64,000 nt of DNA from Cristatella mucedo. Lineage: Eukaryota; Bryozoa; Phylactolaemata; Cristatellidae. The stretch spans positions 1,244,501-1,308,500 of the forward strand of contig WPIO01000056.1 of assembly GCA_009760855.2 (NCBI GenBank), in the 5' to 3' direction. Numbering within the stretch: position 1 is the stretch's first letter; each line of letters opens with the position of its first letter. The position numbers and the translations under genes were made by a program. Below, in pieces: positions 51,601-62,479 of this stretch. The notes below the pieces were generated by a model. It had not been told where the DNA came from and did not search any database. It was given only the letters and a program-made list of their open reading frames with translations.

Positions 51601-54600
51601 CTAAACGAGAGTTACGGTGCGATGATTTTCCAAGAGCATTCACGCTTAGCAGGCTTTTGATTTGTCTGTGGTAACAAACGAACTTCGTTGCATGTAACAA
51701 AGAGAAAGTGAGATTCGTATGATATGAGTCTTCTGTGAGAAGTCTGGAACCCTAAGTGCAAAGGTTCTGTTGCCAACAGCGATCACGTACAAGAATGGCA
51801 AAGTTAATGTAAGGTCATGACATTGCTTGTGGGCACGAAGATGCCACCGCAGTGGCTATTTAATCACTAGCAGTAGAGGCGTGAAGGCTTTTTTGGTAGC
51901 TCGGCCAGTACTGAGTCGCAGCAGTCCAGCAGAGACAAAACCGGGCATCTAGCAAGATCTCTACCCAGTTACTGATGTAAACGGTCCCTTTTCGTTCTTC
52001 GTGTGCATATAACTGGTTACCCTATGCCTCCTGCTAGCGGATGTTACCAAAAATCATTTTGTAAAGCTTTCTATACAGCATCTGTGAGGTAGTCAGAAAG
52101 AGATTCTGTTCTCTGAGAGTGCTATTCAAACGTATTGTTATTATTATTATTATTCCTGGATGGGAATCGAACCCAACAATTGGCTGTGGAGGCTGTCTCG
52201 TGCACTAACTTTAAAGCGTCAAGACACGGTTAGCACCACACCAGCATTCCTTGCATGCGACGACGGTCGCTCTCCGGAACTTACGGTTTGGGAGAGGCAA
52301 GACACAAACTTCACTGGTAAATTTCACTGGTCTTACGTAGGTAATCAGTGGCGGTATGACAGTGCCGCTTGCATCTCAACCCTAAAAATTGTTGGGTAAT
52401 TCACATCATTTAAAACGCATTACAACTGTTTCGCAATCATTTCCTCGAGAATCTCGTGCACAAACGGAAGAACGGGGACGGAGCGATAACAAGTTTAGGC
52501 ATCGGGGTGAAATAGGAAGTTTTTTACCGCATTGATCGAGCGATGAACGACTTGAAAATGGCTGCATAAAACATCCGTTCGTCCATTGAAGCGCTAAAAA
52601 ATGCACTAAAGCAGGGCTAAGATTTCCATCAGCCAAGACCAAATAGGGGGTAGACACGCTGTTGGTGAAGAGATCCTTTTAATTACCTTATTTATGGTAT
52701 TCCCTAATTCGGCGGACCCTTAAGCATTTGTTACGGGAGTTCTCTGTGTGCGAATCAATACTGGAAGTGGATGGAGTGGACGAGGTGTCATGCATAACTA
52801 ACGTAATGTCAAGTCCCCTCACCTTTCAAATAGGATGTTGTTATACCACTAATTAAGAAAGTGACAGTAGACCTCTATCAAGTGAATTGTTATTATTATT
52901 ACTATTGTAATTAAATACGGAGAATCGAAGCCACTCCCCGCGCGAATACTCGAATGAAATGTATCTGCGTCTGTAGCTCAACAAGGTCATAAAGACTATG
53001 TGGGTGTTACGCAGGAGACTTTTTGTATAATGCACTCACAGCCTAAGCGGCTTTTGGTACGCATTTGGTAGCCAACAGACTTCGTATCACGCAACAAAGA
53101 GAAAGTAGGAAGCATGGCAGAGTCAGGAGAGCAATTGAGGTAGTGAGTAGCATGGAAGTAGCAGCCCAGGACCACTGAAAAGGACGAGCTATTGTTGGCA
53201 GTAGGAGAGTAGTTGCCGATGCGTAAGAATTGTGGAAGCGAGTTCCACAGTCTAGGACCTGCAGGGCTAAAGCTTCTGTCGCCAACGGCCTTTAAGTGGA
53301 GGAATGGGACAGCCAATTTATTGTCCACAAAGGACCTGAGGGCACGAACAGGCTGAAACTGATGCAGCAGTTCAGCTAGGTACGAATGAGCCAAGCCGTG
53401 ACCTTGGCCTTGTGGTCAGCATGGCTACACTCAGAAGAGAGCTAACAGGATTCAGTATATATGAGTAGCCACGTGAGTGATTCGACTTTTTTAGGCGCTG
53501 TAGAAGTTAATGACCCTTTTATTCTAATATCGGCCGCCGCTTTGAGAATCTACGGGGAAATTAATATACATATCAATGCAATACATGTATAGTATATTTG
53601 TAGTGTACGTATGAAGAGCTCAAAATAATAATATTAACAATACAGTTGTATAGCGCCCTCCTAGTACTGAATCTCTTTCTAGGCACTTTACACATGCCGT
53701 AAAGAAATACGATCGATCGATTAGCCGTATCATGTACAATGTCATCAAGCATGACATGGTTAGAGGTGAAGAAAAAACCATGACCTACAGGGACCTTTAA
53801 ATGCTAATCACGATTGCCTTGCTCGCGATCTTAAACGTACTACGGACCAGCCGATTGAATGCTTGGAGAGCCGATCATAAAGTTCCCGTCTTCCTTTTTG
53901 CTCCAAACGCCATTCTGGCAATGAGCATTTCTGGATATGGCTCTAGGCCTGTCCCGTCGAAAAGCCACTAACACTGAATGAGAGTTACGGTGCGACGATT
54001 TTCCTGGAGCACTCAAGCTTAGCAGGCTTTTGATTTGTCTGCGGTAATAAACGGACTCCGTTGAACGCAACAAAGATAAAGTGAGATGCGTATGAGATGA
54101 GTCTTCTTTGAAAAGTCTAGGACTCTAAGTGCAAAGCTTCTGTTGCCAACAACGATCAAGTAAAAGAATTGCACAGTTAATGTAAGGTTGTGGCTTTGCT
54201 TGTGGGCATGAAGATGCCACCAAAGTGGTCATTTAATCATTAGCAGTAGAGGCGTGAAGGCCTTTTTGGTAGCTCGGCCAGTACTGAGTCGCAGCAGTCC
54301 AGCAGAGACAAAGCCGGGCATCTAGCAAAATCTCTACCCAGCTACTGAGGTAAACGGTCCTTTTTCGTTCTTCGTGTGCATATAACTGGTTACCCTATGC
54401 CTCCTGCTAGCGGATGTTACCACGAATCATTTGGTAAAGCTTTCTATAAAGCATCTGTGAGGTAGTCAGAAAGATAATCATTTCACTGAGAATGCTATGT
54501 AAGCGTATTGTTATTATTATTCCTGGATGGGAATCGAAACTCGACAATTGGTTGAGGAGGCTGTCTTGTGTAGTAACTTTGAAGCGTCAAAACGTGGTAA

Positions 54601-55758
54601 GCATGAGCACCTACATTGCTTGCATACGACGACGGTCGCTCTCCTGAGCTTCCGTTTTGGGAGGGGCGATACACGAACTTCACTTATCTTACGTGGAATT
54701 TCATGAATTTCACGTACAATTTACGGTGAATTTCACTTATCTTACGTAGGCGACCAGTTTCAGTGTGACAGTGATGCTTCAATCTCGACCCAAAGATTTT
54801 AGGGTAATTCACTTTATTTAATGAGCATTAAAACTGTTTAGCGGTCGAGATCCATCCGTTGAGAATCTTGTGCACACGCACACAGATGGGAAGGTTGCAG
54901 AGGGAAAACAAGCTGAGGCCTCGGCGTCAAACACGAAACGGTTTTTCAGCATCGATCGAGCGATGAATGACTCAACCAACGGGCTGTATAACAAATCCGT
55001 TCGTCCATTGAAGAGCTAAAAATCTGCACTAAAGCAGGGCTCACTTTTCCATCAGCCAAGACCAAACGAGGGGGTAGACACGCTGTGGGTGAAGAGCTCC
55101 TTGTAATTACCTTATTTACGGCATCCCCAAATTTGGCGGAACCTTAAAGAAATTCTTAAGGGGGTCCGATGTGTGCGACTCAACTCTGGAAGTGAATGGA
55201 GTGGATGGTGCCATGCATAAATGGCATAATAAATACGTCCTTAGGTTCAGGTCACGTCCCCGCACCTTTCGAAAAGGCTGTTTTTAGGCCAATAATGAAG
55301 AAAGCAAAGCTCAACCAAAAGGAATTAATCAGCTTCCGGCAAGTCTAACTTCTCCTGTTTATATAAAAGACGCTTGAACGAGTTGTGGCAGACCACCTGA
55401 ACTCTTACATTTAAACCTCAAACCTAGCTAATAAGATTCGGTCTAGAGCTAATCACTCCACAAAAAATTAGGATTGCTTAGGGTGTATAACGAACTTCTT
55501 TGGAATGCAGACTTGGGAAAAATCTCTCTGCTTGTTTTGCTTGAACTGTCAGCAGCATTCAGTGCTAATATTCATAAAGTCCTTGAGCGTCTTGCATCTC
55601 ACCTGAGCATCACTGACACTGAACAGTAATGAGTCAGGTTCTATCTCGGTGAGAGACTCCAGAGTATTGATGTGAACAGACACAGATTATCTGAGGAACT
55701 ACTTAATTACAGGGTACCTCAGGGCTCTGTGCTCAGTCCGCTTCTTTCCGGTTCATAA

Positions 55759-55845
<87 letters not shown>

Positions 55846-58800
55846 CCGATGCGATAACCCAGAACAACTTAGGCTTTCACTTCTATGCAGATGACATGCA
55901 GTTCTAAATTGCCTTTAATCCCTTCCAGCCCTGTAGTACGTCGAAGTCTCTTCACACCCATACTGCATGTATTGATGGCATCCACACATGAATGGCAACA
56001 ACATTTTTCTAATTGAACGAAAAAAGTTAACTTACTAGCTATGGGCAAACCAAATGTGTATACAAAATTAGAAGACCTAAAGCTTACAATTGGCTCGTCC
56101 AGCATATCTGGCGTTGAATCTGCACGTAATCTAGGTCTCCTGTTCCAAAGTGACCTTTCATTATACGACCGCATCAGCTCCACATTCAAGACTGCCTTCT
56201 TTAAGCAATGCAGCATTGCTCAAACTCAGGCTTGTTTAAACAGGGATACCACATCTAAATTGATCCAACCATCGGTGGCTGGAATTTTGAACTCACTACT
56301 GGCTGGTCTATCGATCTGTGCAATCAAGTGCATACTGGTGGTGCCAAGCTCTGCAGTTAGGCTGGTCGGTCATGAGCGTCACAGTAGACACATGACGCTT
56401 ATTCTCACCGACCTGCATCGGCTCCCAGTCAGGCAACCCATTGAATTCAAGGTTCTGCCACTCACTTTGAGATCCCTTCATTCATCGTCTACTGCAACCC
56501 TATCGGATCTACTCCCCAAGCAGGCTAAGCATCGTACGACCAGCTTTTCGCATTCCAATCGTACAACGAATCCCCGTAAGAACTTAAATTCCTTTGAAGA
56601 CAATGCCTTTAGTTGGTACGCTCCCAAAGCGTGGACTCACTTCCGACTTGCGACACGACATCAGCTGACTAGACCACATTTAAAGAGAAACTAATAAAGC
56701 AACTAATAATCACAGCATTTGGTGGGTTCCTGTGATTCGTCCTTTGTGTGCTTATGCCTGCTGACACTGTGCATGCTGCCACTAACCATAGAACCATGCT
56801 GACCCTGTGCTGGTCAACTATATCTAGGTTATTTTTGTTGTTTTTCAGAATGCTACCACTAACCATTCGATCATTCTACTTTTGCAGAAAATGTAAAGTG
56901 CACAAAACAGATTAGGTTATCTTATAGAGGTATAACAAATGTATTATTATTAATATTATTAACATGTGTTTTCATAAGGGGTTGCACAAGCCTGCTGGGC
57001 AGATTACAAGTTGTTTGGGCCTATGGCATCGAGCTCTGAGAATGAGGTATCGGACTCTTTTTAGGTGGTACCTAGAATAAATATAAATACGATTCATTTG
57101 CATAGCGCCCTAAGAGAACTTAATCTCTATTCAGGCGCTTCACATATGACTTGGGGCTCGAGCCAACGATCTCAGCCAGACCTTGGCCGGGGCGAGCGCT
57201 TTAAATAAAAGAATGACCTCAAGAGCAGTGCTCTTTATTTCGGGAATATTCAGAGACTTCCCAGCATACGCTTTAAAAAGATTGTATAAGGTGCTGAACA
57301 TATTTCCTTATTGACGCTTATTTACGAGTGTACATTGGGAGACTTCTTCAAGCCTTGGCTGTCACTTATTTTTTAAAGGCCTATAATAGCCTGGAAATCA
57401 TCGCCTTCAATTTACTACTTAGCCACTACAACCGAATCCTGGTGTACTGCGCGAATGAATGTCCTGTTGTTTATTTGTACAATTTTGTACTCGAGTGCGA
57501 TTCTCATGCCTGCTGCAACCGGCGAACAACGAGCCTATCTCCTGCATGTCTTACGCAGGTCAAGGTGAGAAGAGGAAACCCGCGCTAGCGGTCTGCCGCA
57601 TCGTTCTGAGCGACTTACAGTCTGATTATTCAAACACTTTCACACTCAATTGACTTGTGATGGATCAAGAAACTCAAAATTCCTGCAATAATAAAGTCTT
57701 CATAGGCAGTGAGAGCGCAGATACGTGATCATCTCACCGGTCTCGTTTGAAAGTGAGCCCACAGATCAGCTAAAGAATTGGCACAGTTTTACCCTCCTAG
57801 TACCCAAAACCCTTGCAATATCCTAAAAGTTCTTCATGCGTATCTTTTACAACAGCTTTGCTTTGTTCGGCGTCGCATGTAAATGAAAAAGGATGACGAC
57901 AAAAGAAAATCTATCGATTCATAAAATTCCTGGCTGCCACCTGAATTAAGCATTTGGGCTTGAGCCAGCACGATGGTTGAGAGAGAAAAAATGAGCGCAA
58001 TATTACAGCGGTTCGGTCAACTGGATTCATTATTATTAGCTTATTATTTGAAGCAGCGAAAAATATATTCGGCAGAAGCCCTTCTGTTTGACATGGCTTC
58101 ACCAAATGTTTCCGATTAACTGCCCGGTGAAGTTATTAAGAACGTTGGTACTTAGGCCATCTTAAGCTCAGATAGATAGAAATTAAGATAGATAGATAGA
58201 AATAGAAATTAAGATAGATAGAAATTAAGATAGATAGAAATTGGAACGCTCGGCGTCACAAGGCGACGATACCCTGCTCTGCTCTCTCACATCCGCTCCG
58301 TCGCTACCGGAACTGAAGATGCAACTGCCGTATATGCTGACCTGTTCAAGTATAAAAATGCATACAACCTCGCTCGTAAAGTGCAAGCTAGTTCGATTGC
58401 AGTTGACAACAACGCACGCTCACACATACGTATACGAAAACGCACAGACACACACATACAGACACAAACACACACCCGTGCACGCACGTTTCAATTAATA
58501 ATGATACTAATAATAGTAATGCACTTGATAAAGCGCACAGAGAATTTAATCTCTCTCTTGGTACTTTACATTTGCTGCGAATGGAAATGCAATTAAATGG
58601 GGAGTAAAATCATGCTTGATAACAAAAAAATGAATAACATGGTTAGGGGTGACATGCACAGGGTCAGCATGCAAATGTGGTTAGTGGCAGCATGCACAGT
58701 GTCAGCACGCATAAGCACATCAAGGACGAGTCACAGGGACCCACTAGATGCTGTCCTAAATAGGTGAGTTTTTAAATTCTTTTTAAATGTGGTCAGGTCA

Positions 58801-61800
58801 GGGGATGTTCTGACGCAGGTCGGGAGGAAGTTCCAGGCTTTGGGAGCATACGAACTAAATGCATGGTCTCCAAAGGATTTGAGGTTTTTACGGGGTATTT
58901 GTAGACTGTTGGATTCCGAAAAGCGGGTGGTACGATGCTTGGCCTGATAGGGAGTATATCTGAGAGATAAGCTGGAGCCAAAGAATGAAGTGACCTAAGA
59001 GTGAGCGACAAAACCTTGAAGTAAATCCGTTGCTTGACTGGTAGCCAGTGCAGCTCGGCGAGAAGTGGAGTGATGTGGCAACTGCGACGCTCACGACAGA
59101 CAAGCCTAGCTGCGGAGTTCTGCACCAGCTGCAATCGCCTGATCGCACATGTCGGTAAATTTTGTTCGCTTCCACTTCGGTAGCTGTTGATAACGTGAGT
59201 ACCTCTGGGGAAGGCGGCTCAAGCTAAAAATACAAACGAATCCCAGGTAAACTGGATAAAGGGGCAGATATCCTGCTTTTGCATGTAGACTGCATTGGAG
59301 CAGTCCTATTGGAAGTATTCTTTCGAAACGTATCTGAAAATATGCATTATGTAATATGTAGTCAGAATGTGTGTGTGCAACGAAGCTCTACTATAAAACA
59401 TATGATAGTATTCATAGTAAGCATAATCTAAGATTTATATCAATAATTCAAATGCATTAAATTAAATTATAATTATTTAACATTTTCCCTCCGCTTAATT
59501 TCATTTGTGTCTAGAAGCACGCTTCAACTGTACCTGTTCACACTAAGCACGTTTGTAATCGACGTACTTGTGTTCTAACATTTGTCAAGTCCTGGAAGCC
59601 AATTTAGTTATTTGATGGTGCTGAGGAAAGGTTTGACAACTATTAGTATAGTTTCACATCCGTGAGAGCACACAAGGTTACTGACTAACAACCGTTCTTT
59701 TATATTTTAGCCGTATATTTGACCTCGTGGACTCCTTACACAATTGTTGCACTCTGGGCAACGTTCGGTGATGCATCAGTTATTCCACCAGCGGGCATGG
59801 GATTTCCGGCATTGTTGGCAAAGACGTCTATGACTCTCAATCCGATGGTGTACATCCTCACCTCCAGCGTCTATAGGTAAATTGCCGCTTATTTTGAGAT
59901 ACCAACAATTGATAAACAAGTGTCCAAAGATTCTGTGTTTAGGTCGTACAATGCAGAATGCAGGTACAAGGTGCCTCTCACAGGTTTCAGTGCTAAGCGA
60001 GTGTGAACCGAATTATTCATTTGTACAATGAATGTCACTCTTCAGACATGCGCAGGGCAATAATTAAGCGTGAAAAGAGTGCAATAATAATACGCTTGGG
60101 TAGCGCTCTCGGAGAACTTAATCTCTTTCTTGGTGCTTTACATATACCGTAATGGAAATCAAGCATGCCGCCGTAGAATTACCCAGACTGTCGTGGCTAT
60201 AACGCATTTGCGATGCAGCTAGTTCATCGTGTTCTTCCAAAAAGTCACAAGGCTTGACATTTATTTATTAGTTCATAAAAATATTTTGCCAAGTTATAGC
60301 AGCTTCTTTGGTACGGGCTTGCTCTAAGGTTAGGTTTTCGGGACAAGTCTGTTATGCAGCAGCACTCTATAAAAAATACAGTAAGATATATCAGCCATTA
60401 GCAGTGGTTCAGATTCTTATTGAACCTGTATGTTGCGTTATCTCGCAAGGATTTTTGATAAAACTATGTACACAATGTAGCAATTAGCACATTTAATGTG
60501 CTTAGAAAATTTAATAGAAATTACTAAAATTTGTACGAAGTGAATAGTCTAAGAAGATGTACGTTAACGAGCTCCTATCGACCCTCGGGATATAAACAAG
60601 GCTAGTACCCAACTAACTGACACCGGCCACCGTGTCGCAATTTATCACATGTCACGCTTAACCTACTAGAGGCCAGAACTTTGATGCTGCTTAAAACTTA
60701 AATCTTCTAAGCGTTAACTTTTTAATTGAAAGGCTGATGCTCGTGATTTCAGTCATGTAGCACGATCTTGTATACAATATAGTAATACTTCCTACACAGT
60801 GACACGATATAAATATACCTACACAGTGAGGTACTGCATTTTGAGCGCACGGCAGTAGTCTGCAAAAATGTGCTACGTTGTAACGGAACAGAGCTCAATT
60901 ACCGGTTCACTAACGGCGTTATGCAAGGATTAAAAACGTTGTGAATTCAATTTCGGTGCGTAAAAAAAGTAGTTTTGGTCCAGAGAAGTTTGCAAATTTT
61001 TGGTAAAATACAGCTTCCACTTTGATCAAAATAGAAGAAGCCGCCCAAATGAACCTAATCAATGAGGCAGTGTTAGCTAAGTGGTACGGAAGTCTTTATT
61101 GAAGACGGCAGGTACGACACAATTTGTATCCTGAGCTAGCTATATCAGCGTGAATATTGCCAAAACGCCTTTTATTTCGATGGGCCATAGCTTTACGTCA
61201 AGAAACGCATCAGCTTCAAGTTCCCGTTACTAGCTTTTAGTTCTTAGGCTCGGGATACCGGAAGCGGAACCGCTTGGTATCTTGGTTCTCGTCTCGCACT
61301 TCACACTGGCTCCTCCGACCCTCAGGTTTTTCACATGTGCCAATCTCAAATCGTTTGGAAATGCGCATTCAGTTCAATTCACCCACAGCTAAAATATTCT
61401 TCCAATGTGATATCGCTGCACCTCCTGACTTGACGAAACGTGAGAACAAGCTAAATACCCATCTCTTCTTCAAATCATGTGCTTGCTCTAAATAAACCGT
61501 CCCTCCTGTGATTTTTAGAAGAAACAGTTTGAAATTGTACGATTCTATATAAATTGATTTACTTTCGATTTAGCCCACTTGAATTGCGTGTAACATTTGG
61601 TTCACAAATGTACCCGTAGAAATGCTACATTTTTATTCTTATAGATGCAAAACCAAACTATTTCAAGCCAAAAAGCCGACCATTTATTCTAAAAGCTTTC
61701 GCAATGAAAGTAAATGCAAGTAAGAGGCAAATTGGATGCAATTAATAGCCGGAGAGATATCCTACACGAGTGCTTAGGAAGATATCCCAGAAAGACTTAC

Positions 61801-62479
61801 CTCAGACCTGCACTCATAACGTAATTCTAAGTCCGAATGGCAACGGTGCCATTCTTTAGGCTAGACCGCAGTCTGAGTTGTGTCCCGAAATGTTTTGATT
61901 ATCTTGGGAGCTCAATACGGGCACCGGAAGTCATGCAAGGTCAATAGAGCTCATTGCATTTGTGTGCCAACTTCGAGTAAAAGGTGAGTAGTTTGATTAA
62001 AAACCCTCACTTACATAGCAGCAAAAGAAACAGATCCGCTATCATCCGGCTTTCAGCAAGCAGTACTGCTTTAGGACTTGAATCCATAAGCTAATTCATG
62101 TTAGCAGCCAATAATTGTGCTGGCGTGAGCTTTTTAGTTTGAAATTCCGCTTTATAAGAGCAATTTGGGTTTGGAAAATTATTCTGAATACAATGGCCAC
62201 AGTTTTCAGGAGAATCAATACTTTTGTACACGTGGGATCTTTGATACGGTCCTGCGTAAACTAAATATAACTTAGTCTGAATATTAAGCTTTTGGCCACA
62301 TGCAACAAAGCAGTGCCGCCTTCAAAAAAGCTGAACAGATAATTTTCAGTGAAATATCTTTTCCAGAGAAAAGATGAAAAACATTTACAGAGTTAGAGAA
62401 ACTAGGGTTCAGCCTGCGACGACTAACGCAGTGGCAATGAGGTCGATAGCGGCTGGTGTGACGGCCAACGTCGACAATG
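45868..62479 (+). CDS. Opsin B, five exons visible (354 aa, C-terminal end missing)
   Basis: Paralogue of opsin A, made of exons 45868-46384, 50067-50224, 50608-50716, 59711-59876 and 62367-62479, with the same phases. All key opsin residues are kept: C108/C185, DRY (132-134), E180, W268, K299 and NPMVY (305-309). I count about 35 differences from A in the first 333 residues. They cluster at 88-118 (helices 2-3), 229-253 (third cytoplasmic loop) and after residue 333 (tail). No frame-breaking change is seen, so it looks functional. The expected last exon would lie about 3 kb past the right edge. Confidence 0.9.
48609..48660. repeat. (TA)n microsatellite
   Basis: A TATATA run with TTTATTTA interruptions, next to the SINE at 48675-48825. 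It is absent from copy A. Confidence 0.95.
48675..48825 (-). mobile_element. tRNA-derived SINE with LINE-type 3' end, copy B-specific
   Basis: On the minus strand it has a head with A box TGGTCCAGTGG and B-box-like GGCTCTAGCCCC, then GTGGCATACGTAAAGCGCC, the GTTAAGTTCTTTTTGGCC hairpin region and an AT-rich tail. It is the same family as 28478-28632. Confidence 0.78.
49383..49890 (+). promoter_or_regulatory. Highly conserved GC-rich block in intron 1 (copy B)
   Basis: Counterpart of 11150-11660 at about 97-98% identity by eye. Indels around the GGC repeat (49549-49600) change the reading frame relative to copy A, so coding is unlikely. The GTAAGT string near 11537 in copy A is GTTAGT here. 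Confidence 0.5.
49971..50045 (+). mobile_element. Old LINE/SINE 3' end beside opsin B exon 2
   Basis: GCGAAGTGCCTAGAAAGAG, TTTAGTTCTC and an AATTATTATCAATATTATT tail, ending about 22 bases before the exon. It is shared with 11743-11815. Confidence 0.75.
50067..50224 (+). CDS. Opsin B exon 2 (residues 173-225)
   Basis: 158 bases between TTGCAG and gtacgt. It differs from copy A at S195F, T198A, F204V and A225T. It keeps YEGTVSCSVNW and the helix 5 proline. Confidence 0.95.
50608..50716 (+). CDS. Opsin B exon 3 (residues 226-261)
   Basis: 109 bases between TTTTTAG and gtaacc. It keeps VRK, TSQSR, DKEK and ATSFSVMI but has nine changes in 36 residues relative to copy A (N229S, F233R, A235I, R238W, S239I, A241V, F247L, K252Q, L253M). 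The open frame with no length change in both copies supports this exon model. Confidence 0.88.
51045..55330 (+). repeat. Nested duplication inside opsin B intron 3
   Basis: The block at 51045-52875 is repeated at 53412-55330; copy A has it once (12735-14350). Anchors are the GAGAGCxAAxAGGATTCAG start, the GGCCGCCGCTTTxAGAATC block, the LINE tails, CTACAGGGACCTTTAAA, GTAGAGGCGTGAAGGC and the piece of LINE reverse transcriptase. The two units are separated by a second-family LINE fragment (52887-53400). Confidence 0.88.
52887..53400 (-). mobile_element. Second-family LINE, C-terminal and 3' end
   Basis: Minus-strand frame 53394-52996 carries HSYLAELLHQFQP, the LRSFVDNKLAVPFLHLKA block and VGDRSFSPAGPRLWNSLPQF, the C-terminal signature of this LINE. 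A (TTA)n-like tail is at 52887-52910. It lies exactly between the two units of the nested duplication. Confidence 0.88.
55205..56965 (+). mobile_element. Degraded CR1-like LINE with readable C-terminal part
   Basis: A longer version of 14250-15060. After the (TC)n tract it has HFYADDMQF (near 55875), and the 217-codon frame at 56041-56694 carries SGVESARNLGLLFQSDLSL, HRLPVRQPIEFK and the NLNSFEDNAFSWYAPKAW block. The 3' UTR has CATGCTGCCACTAACCA and a TATTATTATT tail near 56943. It has many frame breaks upstream. Confidence 0.85.
55762..55843. repeat. (TC)n microsatellite
   Basis: A pure TC run inside the LINE, shorter than its counterpart at 14811-14948. Confidence 0.97.
57080..57205 (-). 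mobile_element. tRNA-derived SINE fragment with LINE-type 3' end
   Basis: On the minus strand it has a B-box-like GGCTCGAGCCCC, TCATATGTGAAGCGCC, then the AGATTAAGTTCTCTTAGGGCGC hairpin in two parts and a tail. The head is incomplete (no clear A box). It sits in the segment missing from copy A. Confidence 0.72.
58163..58243. repeat. (GATA)n-type tandem repeat, copy B-specific
   Basis: Repeats of AGATAGATAGAAATTA with a changing GATA count. Copy A has only a single AGACAGAAATT at the same place (near 15946). Confidence 0.93.
58406..58488. repeat. (CA)n microsatellite
   Basis: Impure CACACA/CAGACACA, counterpart of 16134-16206. It ends just before a LINE insertion. Confidence 0.9.
58498..59155 (-). 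mobile_element. CR1-like LINE insertion, copy B-specific, about 650 bases
   Basis: On the minus strand it has the C-terminal coding part (59134-58793 with RLVCRERRSCHITPLL and LHWLPVKQRI, frameshifted after SDILP), the full 3' UTR, hairpin and (TTA)n tail at 58498-58520. It is very similar to 3917-4570. Copy A has the uninterrupted site near 16209-16222. A target-site duplication is short or unclear (AATT-like). Confidence 0.9.
59711..59876 (+). CDS. Opsin B exon 4 (residues 262-316)
   Basis: 166 bases between ATTTTAG and gtaaat. It keeps WTP, ALLAKTS (K299) and NPMVY. Differences from copy A are A272T, F304L and N314S. With N314S the tripeptide after helix 7 reads SSV instead of SNV. Confidence 0.96.
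60085..60175 (-). mobile_element. CR1-like LINE 3' end fragment
   Basis: Counterpart of 17095-17185, with a better-kept arm (GGTGCTTTACATATACCG on the plus strand). Confidence 0.75.
61180..61495 (+). mobile_element. Degraded CR1-like LINE C-terminal fragment
   Basis: Counterpart of 18200-18490, including the TCAAATCGTTTGGAAATGC block equivalent to LKSFGD. Confidence 0.65.
62367..62479 (+). CDS. Opsin B exon 5 (residues 317-354)
   Basis: 113 bases between TTTTCCAG and gtaaga, one codon shorter than copy A but in the same phase. It keeps REKMKNIYRVRETRVQP, then diverges (ATTNAVAMRSIAAGVTANVDN with one residue split over the junction). Reading past the donor stops within about a dozen codons. 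Confidence 0.85.
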
